From: an uncultured Collinsella sp. | GTDB lineage: Bacteria > Actinomycetota > Coriobacteriia > Coriobacteriales > Coriobacteriaceae | Reading direction: 5' to 3' | NCBI GenBank assembly: GCA_902493375.1 | Contig: CABUPH010000002.1 | Span: 144,934-208,933 of the forward strand | Length of the DNA: 64,000 nt | In this document: piece by piece, positions 33,688 to 41,710 of the stretch | Layout: every line of letters starts with the position of its first letter | How positions within the stretch are numbered: the first letter of the stretch is position 1 | Notes under the pieces: generated by a model | Databases searched by the model: none | The model's input: the letters and a program-made list of their open reading frames with translations, nothing else | What the model was told of the DNA's origin: nothing | Translations under genes and position numbers: made by a program

Positions 33688-35391
33688 ATGTATCAGGGAG
33701 TCAACGCTTCCGAGGGCATCGGTATCGGCACCGTCATGGTCGCCGTCGATCCCGACTTGACGTTTGAGCCGCACGAGGTTGCTGATTCGGCAGCAGAGAA
33801 GGAGCGCTATCAGTCCGCTCTTTCGGTCTTCTGCGAGAAGACCCAGGCTCAGGCCGACCACATGAAGGAGACGGTGGGCGAGGCCGAGGCCGAGATCATG
33901 AGCGGACACATTGTCCTGGCTCAGGACCCGGGCATGACTGACGCCATCAACGCCGCCATTGACGGCGGTACCTGCGCCGAGCAGGCGCTCATGGACACCT
34001 CGACCATTTTTGAGAACATGTTCCTGTCCATGGACGACGAGATGTTCCGTCTGCGCGCGGCCGACATCGCCGACATCCGCACCGGTATTCTGGCCGAGCT
34101 GCTGGGCAAGGAGGTCGTCGACCTTTCCGTCCTGCCCGAGAACACCGTCGTTGTCGTGCACGACCTCACGCCGTCCATGACCGCCACGATCGATAAGGCC
34201 CACGTTGCCGGCATCGTCACCGAGACCGGTGGCCGCACGTCGCACTCCGCGATCATCGCGCGCGCCCTCGAGATCCCGGCTGTCCTTTCGGTTTCCAACA
34301 GCTGCACCGCGCTGCGCAACGGTATGACCGTTGTCGTCGACGGTGGCAAGGGTATCGTCGAGGCCGATCCCGACGAGGAGACGCTCGCTGCCTATACCGC
34401 CAAGGCCGAGGCCTTCGCTGCCGAGAAGGCGGCCCTCGAGGCCTTCCGTGGCAAGCCGTCCGTGACTGCCGATGGTATCAAGAAGATCATCGCCTGCAAC
34501 ATCGGTAACCCCGATGACGTGCCCAACGCGCTCGATCACGACGCCGAGGCCATCGGTCTGTTCCGCTCCGAGTTCCTGTTCATGGACTCTGCTGAGCTTC
34601 CTTCCGAGGAGGAGCAGTTCAACGCCTACCGTAAGGTCGCCAGCGCGCTCAAGGGTGCTCCGGTCATCATCCGCACGCTCGATGTGGGTGGCGACAAGGA
34701 GATTCCGTATCTGCATATGGTCAAGGAAGACAACCCCTTCATGGGCTTCCGCGCCGTGCGTTACTGCCTGGCCAATCCCGACCAGTACAAGGTCCAGCTC
34801 CGCGCTCTGCTGCGCGCTAGCGCCTTCGGTGACGTCAAGATCATGATCCCGCTCGTCACCTGCGTCGAGGAGGTCTTGGCTGTCAAGGAGCTCGTCGAGC
34901 AGTGCAAGGCTGAGCTGACCGAAGAGGGTCGCAAGTTCAACGAGAACATCGAGGTCGGCATCATGGTCGAGACGCCCGCCGCTTCGCTGCTCGCAGACCG
35001 TCTTGCCGAGGTCGCCGACTTCTTCTCCATCGGCACCAACGACCTGATCGGCTACACCATGTGCGCCGACCGTGGTAACGACACCATCTCCAACCTGTAC
35101 CAGGTTTACTATCCCGCCGTGCTCCGCTCGCTCAAGAACATCATCGAGAGCGGCGTGAAGGCCGGTATCATGGTCGGTATGTGCGGCGAGGCCGCTGCCG
35201 ATCCGCTGCTCGAGCCGCTGCTGATCAGCTGGGGCCTGGAGGAGTTCTCGATGAGCGCTCCTTCGATCCTGCGCGCCCGCAAGACCATCAGCCAGTGGAC
35301 CAAGGCCGAGTGCGACGAGCTCGCCGAGAAGGCGCTCGCCTGCAACACCGCAGCCGAGGTCAAGGCACTGCTCGAGTCCGCAGCTCGCTAA
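33688..35391 (+). CDS. ptsI: PTS enzyme I (phosphoenolpyruvate-protein phosphotransferase)
   Basis: Transfers phosphate from PEP to HPr. It has 567 residues. The phospho-His is H186 in GGRTSHSAIIAR, and the PEP-site Cys is C499 in GMCGEAAAD. The start at 33688 has GAGAGG 7 bases upstream; ATG 33682 is too close to that site. The downstream PfkB gene starts 74 bases after the stop, with a CCGCGTGG/CCACGCGG hairpin between. Confidence 0.97.
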   Translation: MYQGVNASEGIGIGTVMVAVDPDLTFEPHEVADSAAEKERYQSALSVFCEKTQAQADHMKETVGEAEAEIMSGHIVLAQDPGMTDAINAAIDGGTCAEQALMDTSTIFENMFLSMDDEMFRLRAADIADIRTGILAELLGKEVVDLSVLPENTVVVVHDLTPSMTATIDKAHVAGIVTETGGRTSHSAIIARALEIPAVLSVSNSCTALRNGMTVVVDGGKGIVEADPDEETLAAYTAKAEAFAAEKAALEAFRGKPSVTADGIKKIIACNIGNPDDVPNALDHDAEAIGLFRSEFLFMDSAELPSEEEQFNAYRKVASALKGAPVIIRTLDVGGDKEIPYLHMVKEDNPFMGFRAVRYCLANPDQYKVQLRALLRASAFGDVKIMIPLVTCVEEVLAVKELVEQCKAELTEEGRKFNENIEVGIMVETPAASLLADRLAEVADFFSIGTNDLIGYTMCADRGNDTISNLYQVYYPAVLRSLKNIIESGVKAGIMVGMCGEAAADPLLEPLLISWGLEEFSMSAPSILRARKTISQWTKAECDELAEKALACNTAAEVKALLESAAR

Positions 35392-35465
35392 TTTGGTATC
35401 AGAGGTAACCGCGTGGTTGGAATGGGCCGGCCACGCGGCCCTCACATATACAGGGGGTACTGTAA

Positions 35466-36398
35466 ATGTTCTACACGCTAACCGCTAACCCGGCTGTCGA
35501 CATGACGGTTTCGAGCTCTCCGCTCGAGCCCGATGAGAACGTCCGCACCGGCTCGGCCAGCTACACGGCTAACGGCAAGGGCCTTGACGTGTCCTTCGCC
35601 TTTAAGAAGATGGGCGTTGACACCGTCGCACTCGGCTTCTTTGCTGGCTTCACGGGCAAGTTCATCGTCGAGGAGGTCATGAACCTGGGTTGCCTCTGCC
35701 GCCCGGTCTGGACCGACGGTATCACGCGCATTAACACCTACGTCAACGATGGCCAGCACGAGTACGGCATCCTGAACCCGGGTGCTCCGATCACGCCGCA
35801 GCACCAGGAGGAGCTCTACAACATCCTGGACACCGCGGGCGATCTCGAGTGCCTGATCGTTTCCGGCTCCGTGCCTCCCAAAGCTACGCCCGACTTCCTG
35901 GCTCAGGTCATGGAGCACGCTCAGGCTCGTGGCGCCGACGTCGTCCTGGACCTGTCCTCCGACAAGCTCAAGGAGCTCGCTCACAAGAAGCCGCTGCTCA
36001 TCAAGCCGAACCATCACGAGATGAAGGCCATCTTCGGCGTGCCGGTCGACACCGACGACGAGGTCCGCGTTGCCATGAAGATGGCTCACGACGCTGGCGT
36101 TCAGAACGTGCTGCTCACCCGTGGTAGCCGCGGCGACGCTTACTTCTCCAACGGCGAGGACATCTGGTACGCCAAGCGTGAGTTCAACATCAAGCTGGTT
36201 TCTTCCGTCTGCGCCGGCGACTGCACCCTCGCTGCGTTCCTGCACAAGTGGTACAGGGATCGCGACAACGTCGAGGAGGCCATGAAGCTCGCTATGGCCA
36301 CTGGCGCCAACGTTGCTGAGTCCGTCGGCATCGGCGACTTCGGTCACGTCGACGAGTACAGCAAGCGCGTTGCTGTCCGCAAGCTCGATCGTCAGTAA
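35466..36398 (+). CDS. pfkB: 1-phosphofructokinase-like PfkB kinase (copy 1)
   Basis: A 310-residue ribokinase-superfamily sugar kinase, LacC/FruK branch, likely turning fructose-1-phosphate into fructose-1,6-bisphosphate. The substrate loop is ANGKGLDVSF near 36-45; NGKGxNV is usual, and Asn is replaced by Asp here. The catalytic base is D252 in VCAGDCTLAAF, where the first residue of the usual GAGD motif is Cys. It ends the ptsI unit and is a paralogue of the next kinase. Confidence 0.88.
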   Translation: MFYTLTANPAVDMTVSSSPLEPDENVRTGSASYTANGKGLDVSFAFKKMGVDTVALGFFAGFTGKFIVEEVMNLGCLCRPVWTDGITRINTYVNDGQHEYGILNPGAPITPQHQEELYNILDTAGDLECLIVSGSVPPKATPDFLAQVMEHAQARGADVVLDLSSDKLKELAHKKPLLIKPNHHEMKAIFGVPVDTDDEVRVAMKMAHDAGVQNVLLTRGSRGDAYFSNGEDIWYAKREFNIKLVSSVCAGDCTLAAFLHKWYRDRDNVEEAMKLAMATGANVAESVGIGDFGHVDEYSKRVAVRKLDRQ

Positions 36399-36426
36399 TC
36401 GAAACGCGACATATTCGTGCGCATGT

Positions 36427-36457
36427 GGCGCCCCGGTTTCGGCTGGGGCGCCTTTTT
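36427..36457 (+). terminator. Terminator after the first pfkB
   Basis: GGCGCCCC/GGGGCGCC stem with a 10-base loop and TTTTT. Confidence 0.92.
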
Positions 36458-36586
36458 GTTCCGCCACGGGGGAGAGGTGTTCCGCCGTACTTCATCGCTT
36501 CCACACCGTTCACCGAGTTGTCCTAGCCTTTTACCGATGCGTGGAATATACTTTCATTAACACGTTGCTTCGTGAAAGGAACATTC

Positions 36587-37519
36587 ATGATTTACACGCT
36601 CACTGCAAATCCCGCCATTGACTACAACATCGCCTGCGACGGTCTTGCTGCCAACACCGTCACGCGTACCCGCAACGCCGTCTACACGCCCAACGGCAAG
36701 GGCCTCAACGTCTCGTTTACGCTTGACCACTACGGCGTCGACACCACGATCCTGGGCTTTTTCGCCGGTTTCTCGGGCGAGTTTATCGTTAAGGGCGCCG
36801 AGGCCCTGGGCGTGCCCGTCAAGCCCGTGTGGACCGACGGCATTACGCGCGTCAACGTGTTCCTCAACGCCGGCCCCGACACCGAGTACAACATGGTCAA
36901 CGCCGGTGCCGCTATCAACGAGTCCAACGAGCAGGAGATGTTTGAGCTCATCGATTCGCTCGATGACATGACCTGCTTGGTCATCAGCGGCTCGCTGCCT
37001 CCCAATACTTCCGAGGGCTTCTTGGCCGAGGTCCTGCGCCGCGTCAAGGCTAAGGGGGCCGAGTTCGTCCTCGACATCTCGAGCCATCAGCTGGCAGACC
37101 TCATTGCCATGGAGCCGCTGCTTATTAAGCCCAACGACGACGAGTTGCTTGACATCTTTGGCATTAAGGTGAGCGGTGGCGACGACGAGTCCGTCAAGGG
37201 CGCGATGGCCGAGCTGCACGCCAAGGGCGCCAAGAACGTGCTGCTGACCCTCGGTGGCGCCGGTGCGTACTTCTCCAACGGCGAGCATATCTGGTTTGCC
37301 AACCGCACCTTCGACGTCAAGCTGCTGTCGACCGTCTGCGCCGGCGATTCCTCGCTGGCCGCCTTCCTGTCCGTGTGGCACGACGCCCCCGAGCGAGTCG
37401 AGGATGCCTTGCGTCTTTCGATGGCCACCGGCGCCAACGTGGTCGAGTGCCCCGGTCTGGGCGATTTTGCCAAGGTGGACGAATATAAGAAGCACATCGA
37501 GGTTCGCCAGGTCTGCTAA
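36587..37519 (+). CDS. pfkB: 1-phosphofructokinase-like PfkB kinase (copy 2)
   Basis: A 310-residue paralogue of the preceding kinase with the same length and motifs: PNGKGLNVSF near 36-45 (here the usual Asn is kept) and catalytic D254 in VCAGDSSLAAF. The start is ATG 36587 with AAAGGAA 6 bases upstream; a GTG at 36572 is unlikely. It has its own terminator on both sides, so it is a separate transcription unit, with TATACT at 36547 as a possible -10. The difference in the substrate loop suggests the two may prefer different sugar phosphates (tagatose-6-P or fructose-1-P). Confidence 0.88.
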   Translation: MIYTLTANPAIDYNIACDGLAANTVTRTRNAVYTPNGKGLNVSFTLDHYGVDTTILGFFAGFSGEFIVKGAEALGVPVKPVWTDGITRVNVFLNAGPDTEYNMVNAGAAINESNEQEMFELIDSLDDMTCLVISGSLPPNTSEGFLAEVLRRVKAKGAEFVLDISSHQLADLIAMEPLLIKPNDDELLDIFGIKVSGGDDESVKGAMAELHAKGAKNVLLTLGGAGAYFSNGEHIWFANRTFDVKLLSTVCAGDSSLAAFLSVWHDAPERVEDALRLSMATGANVVECPGLGDFAKVDEYKKHIEVRQVC

Positions 37520-37541
37520 CCGCATCGAAAAATCGTTGCCG

Positions 37542-37577
37542 AACACCCGCTTTGGATCTCCGAGGCGGGTGTTTTTT
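37542..37577 (+). terminator. Terminator after the second pfkB
   Basis: AACACCCGC/GCGGGTGTT with a 14-base loop and TTTTTT. Confidence 0.92.
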
Positions 37578-37714
37578 GCTCGCTGAACGTATGTGGCGTC
37601 TGCTGTCTCGTTTTATCTAATCGACGACGCGATTGCGTGTGCGCGCTTTCTCGTTTCTTGTTAGACTTCTTGAGAACCATCGATTAACGCTCGCAAGTGC
37701 AGGAGGCCATAGGC

Positions 37715-39109
37715 ATGTGCAATGTTTCGCTCAACGGTACTCAACCGTCCGATGCGTCCCTGCGCGTCCTGCGCGCGCTTGAGGCGGCTGGTCTTGAGGC
37801 TTGGTACGTGGGCGGTTGGGTGCGCGACGCCCTGATGGGTTGCCCCAGCTACGATGTTGATATGTGCTGTAGCGGCCTGTGGCAGGAGTCCAAGGTGGCG
37901 CTCGAGGCCGCTGGTATCGCGGTCGTGGAGTCGGGCATTAAATTTGGCGGAATCACGGCTATTTCCGATTGCGAGCGTATCGAGGTCACCACGTACCGTC
38001 TGGATGGCTTTTACACTGATGGTCGCCATCCCCAGAGTGTGGAGCGTGCCGCCTCGCTCGAGGACGATCTGGCGCGCCGCGACTTTACCGTCAACGCTAT
38101 GGCATGGCATCCCGAGCGCGGGCTTGTCGACCGCTACGACGGCCAGGGTGACTTGGAGCGCAAGCTGATTCGCGCTGTCGGCGATCCCAAGCGTCGCTTT
38201 AACGAGGACGCCCTGCGCATGTTGCGTGCGGTGCGCTTTGCCTGCCGCCTGGACTTTATGATTGAGCCCGAGACTAAGCGCGCACTTGCCGAGTGCGCGC
38301 CGCTGCTCGACGCCGTGGCGCGCGAGCGTGTGGGTATTGAGCTTGAGGGCATTCTTTCGACCGGTCATGGGGGAGACGCGATGCTGCGCTACCCCGAGCT
38401 CATCTGTGCCTCTGTGCCTGAGCTGGCAGCGGGTCGCGGCTTTGATCAGCGAAGTGTCTATCATGCGTTTAACGTTTACGAGCATATCGCCCGTGTGCTG
38501 ACGGTGGCAGGGGAGCTTGCGCTGTGCGACGGCGTCGCGCCCTCGTCGAGCCTTATGTGGGCGGCGTTTTTGCACGATGTGTCCAAGCCCGATTGTTTCA
38601 CGGTCGATCACGCCGGCAGCGGACACTTCTACGGTCATCCCGAGCTCGGCGCCAAGAAAGCGCGCGTCATTATGGATCGCCTGGCGCTCTCGCACGACCT
38701 GGTGCGCGACGTGTGCCTGCTCATCAAATATCACGACAAGCCGCTGCGCCCCGAGCGCTCCTGCCTGCTCAATATGATGCGCGCGCTTTCGGGCGAGGGC
38801 GTCGACACGCCGCGTTTGATGGACGAGCTCATGGATCTTAAGCGTGCCGACACGCTCGGCAAGGCCCCGTCGTGCTTCTATTACGTTGAGACGATTGAGG
38901 AGATGCGCGCGATGGCGCACGAGCTGCTGAAGGCGGGGGAGCCCTATACGCTCAAGATGCTCGCCATCAACGGCGGCGACCTGATCCGTGCCGGAGTCAA
39001 GCCCGGGCCGGAACTGGGGCAGCTACTCAACTCCGCCCTCGACGCCGTGATCGAAGACAACATCCCCAACGAGCGCGAAGCTCTTTTGGTCCATCTCAAC
39101 TTGAATTAG
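37715..39109 (+). CDS. cca: CCA-adding tRNA nucleotidyltransferase with HD domain
   Basis: Adds or repairs the 3' CCA of tRNAs. It has 464 residues. The nucleotidyltransferase head has GGWVRD (33-38) and the metal pair in YDVDM (D47, D49). RRDFTVNAMAW and EDALRMLRAVRFACRL are the conserved neck motifs. A C-terminal HD domain (HDVSKPD near 287) is present. AGGAGG is 8 bases before the ATG. It lies just upstream of two tRNA genes. Confidence 0.94.
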   Translation: MCNVSLNGTQPSDASLRVLRALEAAGLEAWYVGGWVRDALMGCPSYDVDMCCSGLWQESKVALEAAGIAVVESGIKFGGITAISDCERIEVTTYRLDGFYTDGRHPQSVERAASLEDDLARRDFTVNAMAWHPERGLVDRYDGQGDLERKLIRAVGDPKRRFNEDALRMLRAVRFACRLDFMIEPETKRALAECAPLLDAVARERVGIELEGILSTGHGGDAMLRYPELICASVPELAAGRGFDQRSVYHAFNVYEHIARVLTVAGELALCDGVAPSSSLMWAAFLHDVSKPDCFTVDHAGSGHFYGHPELGAKKARVIMDRLALSHDLVRDVCLLIKYHDKPLRPERSCLLNMMRALSGEGVDTPRLMDELMDLKRADTLGKAPSCFYYVETIEEMRAMAHELLKAGEPYTLKMLAINGGDLIRAGVKPGPELGQLLNSALDAVIEDNIPNEREALLVHLNLN

Positions 39110-39139
39110 CTACCCAGTTTACCTGTGTGTTCCATAACC

Positions 39140-39163
39140 TGCCGACAATTTTTCGGCAATTTG
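39140..39163 (+). terminator. Weak terminator after cca
   Basis: TGCCGA-CAATTTT-TCGGCA stem followed by ATTT only. Confidence 0.35.
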
Positions 39164-39173
39164 GAATTTCTTC

Positions 39174-39205
39174 TTGCGCTGATGTTTTTTGTCCCGTAAT
39201 ATACT
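39174..39205 (+). promoter_or_regulatory. Promoter of the tRNA-Glu pair
   Basis: TTGCGC (39174), 17 bases, TAATAT (39197-39202) overlapping TATACT (39200-39205), about 32 bases before the first tRNA. Confidence 0.55.
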
Positions 39206-39236
39206 TCCGTGCAGCACGGCAGTGCAGATGTCATGT

Positions 39237-39313
39237 GGCCCGTTCGTCTAGCGGTTTAGGACGCCGCCCTCTCAAGGCGGAGATCACCAGTTCGAATCTG
39301 GTACGGGCTACCA
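39237..39313 (+). tRNA. tRNA-Glu (anticodon CTC), copy 1
   Basis: A 77-base cloverleaf with CCA encoded. Acceptor GGCCCGT pairs with ACGGGCT. The anticodon loop in GCCCTCTCAAGGC holds CTC, which reads GAG. The T-arm is CCAGTTCGAATCTGG. Confidence 0.96.
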
Positions 39314-39335
39314 CTTCTTTTCTGCTGAGCCCTAT

Positions 39336-39412
39336 GGCCCGTTCGTCTAGCGGTTTAGGACGCCGCCCTCTCAAGGCGGAGATCACCAGTTCGAATCTGG
39401 TACGGGCTACCA
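39336..39412 (+). tRNA. tRNA-Glu (anticodon CTC), copy 2
   Basis: Identical to copy 1 over the whole 77 bases, separated by 22 bases: a recent tandem duplication or gene conversion. Both would be on one transcript. Confidence 0.96.
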
Positions 39413-39422
39413 CGCATCTGAT

Positions 39423-39454
39423 ACCCGGACTTCCCATGGAAGGCCGGGTTTTTT
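39423..39454 (+). terminator. Terminator of the tRNA transcript
   Basis: ACCCGG-A-CTTCC / GGAAG-G-CCGGGT with a 3-base loop and TTTTTATTTT. Confidence 0.9.
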
Positions 39455-39562
39455 ATTTTCAAACAACCGGCTGCAATTCCCGTTTGAACCAGAGCTTTGC
39501 GTTCTGCTTATGGCCCTTACGGGTACAATATCCAAGATAATTTGACTGTTAGAAGGAGCCTC

Positions 39563-40870
39563 ATGACTGAGTCCTCTCAGCATACGTCCAAGCCCCAGGT
39601 CGAGGTTGAGGCCTCGGGCGGAGACGACAATAAGAGCGCACGCCGCGGCGCCATCTTTATCGGCGTCGTGCTGGTGGGTTATATTGTCTATCTGGTGGTA
39701 ACCGGGCAGATGGGGCAGTTCTGGGCCGCTATGTCGAGCGTCCAGGCGTCATGGCTCTTTGTCGCGTGTCTTTGCATGTTCATGTATCTGTTCTTTGGCA
39801 TTGTGGCCTATGCGATCGCTGTCTGGCTCGACCCCAATTCACCCGTCGGCATTCGCGACCTCATTTCGGTCGAGGCGAGCGGCATCTTCTTTGGCAACCT
39901 CACACCTATGATGATGGGCTCGACTCCTGCTCAGATCTACCGCCTGACCAAGGCGGGCCAAAATGTCGGCGAGGCCGGAGCCACGCAATTCACGCGCTTT
40001 ATCGTGTATCAGTTTGGCCTCGTTGCCTGGGGCGCTATCCTACTGCTTGCTCGCATGCCGTTTTTTGCCGAGCGCTATGGCGACATGACGCTGCTGTGCG
40101 TCTTTAGCTTTGGTGGGCACTGCTGCATCTTGCTTGGCATCTTCGCCGTCGCGCTCATGCCTAAGACCGTCACGCGCGTCGCCCACTGCATCATCAATTG
40201 GCTTGAGCGCATTGGTGTCTCGGCCACTAAGATCGAGGGATGGCGCACGTTTGTCGATGGCGAGATCTACTCCTTCTCCGAGAAGTTCAAGCTTTCAGCC
40301 GGACATTTTTCTTCCATGCTGCTCACCGTGTTTATCACCATGCTGCAGCTCGCGTTTTTCTATCTGGTGCCTTATTTCCTGATGCTTGCCTTTGGCCACC
40401 ACGAGGTCGACTTTTTCTCGGTCATGGCCGCGAGCGCCTTTGTCCAGCTTCTGAGCTCTGCGGTCCCCTTGCCCGGTGGAACTGGTGGCGCTGAGGGCGG
40501 CTTTGCATTGTTCTTGGGTCATTTCTTTGGGTCGGCTTCGACTGCCGGCTATCTGCTGTGGCGCCTCATTACGTTTATTGCGCCGACCATTTTGGCTGCG
40601 CCCCTGCTGGGACTTAAGAGCGCCCACAACGAGAGCATCCATGCGCGCTGGGATCGCGTGATGCGCAAGCTCGGCCGCACGCCTCAGATGCCCTCTGTAG
40701 CCTCGAAGCCGCACCCCACGAATGCTGTTACCGTTGATCCCAAGAAGCACGCTCAGAAGGCTTCTGGGGCCGCTAAGCCGGCTCATAAAGCCTATGTGCG
40801 TCAGACAGGCGATGGTATTCGCGTATCTCCGTCGGCACTCAATAAGAAGAAGCATCCTAAGTCGCAGTAG
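39563..40870 (+). CDS. Flippase-like integral membrane protein (MprF N-domain/YbhN type)
   Basis: A 435-residue protein of the lysylphosphatidylglycerol synthase transmembrane family (UPF0104). Eight or so membrane helices lie between about 30 and 350, with PMMMGSTPAQIYRL and PLPGGTGGAEGGFALF as family motifs. A Lys/Pro/Ala-rich C-terminal tail follows. It lacks the aminoacyl-transferase domain of full MprF, so lipid flipping or glycolipid transfer is the likely role. GAAGGAG is 6 bases before the ATG. Confidence 0.85.
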   Translation: MTESSQHTSKPQVEVEASGGDDNKSARRGAIFIGVVLVGYIVYLVVTGQMGQFWAAMSSVQASWLFVACLCMFMYLFFGIVAYAIAVWLDPNSPVGIRDLISVEASGIFFGNLTPMMMGSTPAQIYRLTKAGQNVGEAGATQFTRFIVYQFGLVAWGAILLLARMPFFAERYGDMTLLCVFSFGGHCCILLGIFAVALMPKTVTRVAHCIINWLERIGVSATKIEGWRTFVDGEIYSFSEKFKLSAGHFSSMLLTVFITMLQLAFFYLVPYFLMLAFGHHEVDFFSVMAASAFVQLLSSAVPLPGGTGGAEGGFALFLGHFFGSASTAGYLLWRLITFIAPTILAAPLLGLKSAHNESIHARWDRVMRKLGRTPQMPSVASKPHPTNAVTVDPKKHAQKASGAAKPAHKAYVRQTGDGIRVSPSALNKKKHPKSQ

Positions 40871-40919
40871 GGCAGTCGTGCGTTCTTCATGACGCGGGGC
40901 ATATTTGTGCCGTATGGGG

Positions 40920-40943
40920 GATAATCCTCTTACGTAGATTATC
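40920..40943. promoter_or_regulatory. Candidate TetR operator
   Basis: GATAATC (40920-40926) and GATTATC (40937-40943) form a perfect 7-base inverted repeat with 10 bases between, 43 bases before the TetR start. GATAAT itself could be a -10 box, so autoregulation is likely. Confidence 0.4.
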
Positions 40944-40986
40944 TCTCATCTGTTGATGAATGCTCGCATATCGAAGGGACACGCCC

Positions 40987-41598
40987 ATGGCAACCAGCAA
41001 ACCGCGTCTTGACCGCCGCATCGTTCGCAGCCGCAATGCCATCCTTTCTGCTTTCGAGCGCCTGCTCATGGAAAAGCCGTTGGCAGACATTACGGTGAGT
41101 GCCATCGCGCGCGAGGCCAATGTCGACCGCAAGACCTTTTACGTTCACTTTGGTACGGTTGACGGCCTGCTCGATGCCATTGCCGTCGATGTTGTGGAGA
41201 TGATTGTCGACTCGGTCGAGAAAACGCTTGCTTCCATGGACGGCGACACCAACGAGCGCGCCCTTGGCGCGGCGGCGACCTTCTTTAAAACCGTTAACGA
41301 GGCGCTGTGCAACAACCTCGTGCTCAATCGTCAGCTGATCGAGAACATTCCGCTCGATGATTTTATGGCTCGTCTTCGTGCACCGCTCGAGCACGAGATT
41401 GCCGAGCGCGATCTACTGCCCCAAGGTCTCAAGGACGAGATGTTCGACTACTATCTGGCGTTTTTGCTGTCGGGTATTATCGGTATCTATCGCACGTGGG
41501 CGCTGTCTGACGGCTCGGTTCCTATTGAGCGCGTCTCTGAGGTCGCCAACGACCTGACTCTCAACGGCCTGTCGAGTCTGGAATCTCGCTTGGACTAG
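40987..41598 (+). CDS. TetR-family transcription regulator
   Basis: A 203-residue protein. The N-terminal DNA-binding domain (about 10-60) has ILSAFERLLMEKPLADITVSAIAREANVDRKTFYVHF. A helical ligand domain follows, unlike any I recognise. It is the last backbone gene before the cobalamin island, and whether it controls either side is unknown. The start is ATG 40987 after GAAGGGA. Confidence 0.88.
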   Translation: MATSKPRLDRRIVRSRNAILSAFERLLMEKPLADITVSAIAREANVDRKTFYVHFGTVDGLLDAIAVDVVEMIVDSVEKTLASMDGDTNERALGAAATFFKTVNEALCNNLVLNRQLIENIPLDDFMARLRAPLEHEIAERDLLPQGLKDEMFDYYLAFLLSGIIGIYRTWALSDGSVPIERVSEVANDLTLNGLSSLESRLD

Positions 41599-41600
41599 GC

Positions 41601-41690
41601 CTAGTTGGGCTCGTCGGCGTGGAAATTCTTGTTCACGAGGTTCTCCGGCGCCTTGTAGACCTCGCCGGCGTAGGAGCTGTAGCCTGAGGA
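41601..41690 (-). pseudogene. Remnant of an IS3-type transposase
   Basis: Read on the minus strand, about 28 codons end at a stop: SGYSSYAGEVYKAPE, then NLVNKNFHADEPN. This matches the region just before the WxTDxTEF catalytic block in IS3/IS150 OrfB proteins (YSSY-GE--APN---R-F-A--PN). Nothing more of the transposase is left on either side. It sits exactly between the backbone and the GC-rich island. Confidence 0.65.
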
Positions 41691-41710
41691 TCCTTAAAAT
41701 AAAGGCCAGT

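Noticed and set aside
39237..39412. Direct repeats that could suggest a CRISPR array
   Set aside because: The two copies are complete, identical tRNA-Glu genes with CCA ends and a shared promoter and terminator.
39231..39437. Short open frames across the tRNA pair
   Set aside because: They arise from the repeated tRNA sequence and have no coding features.
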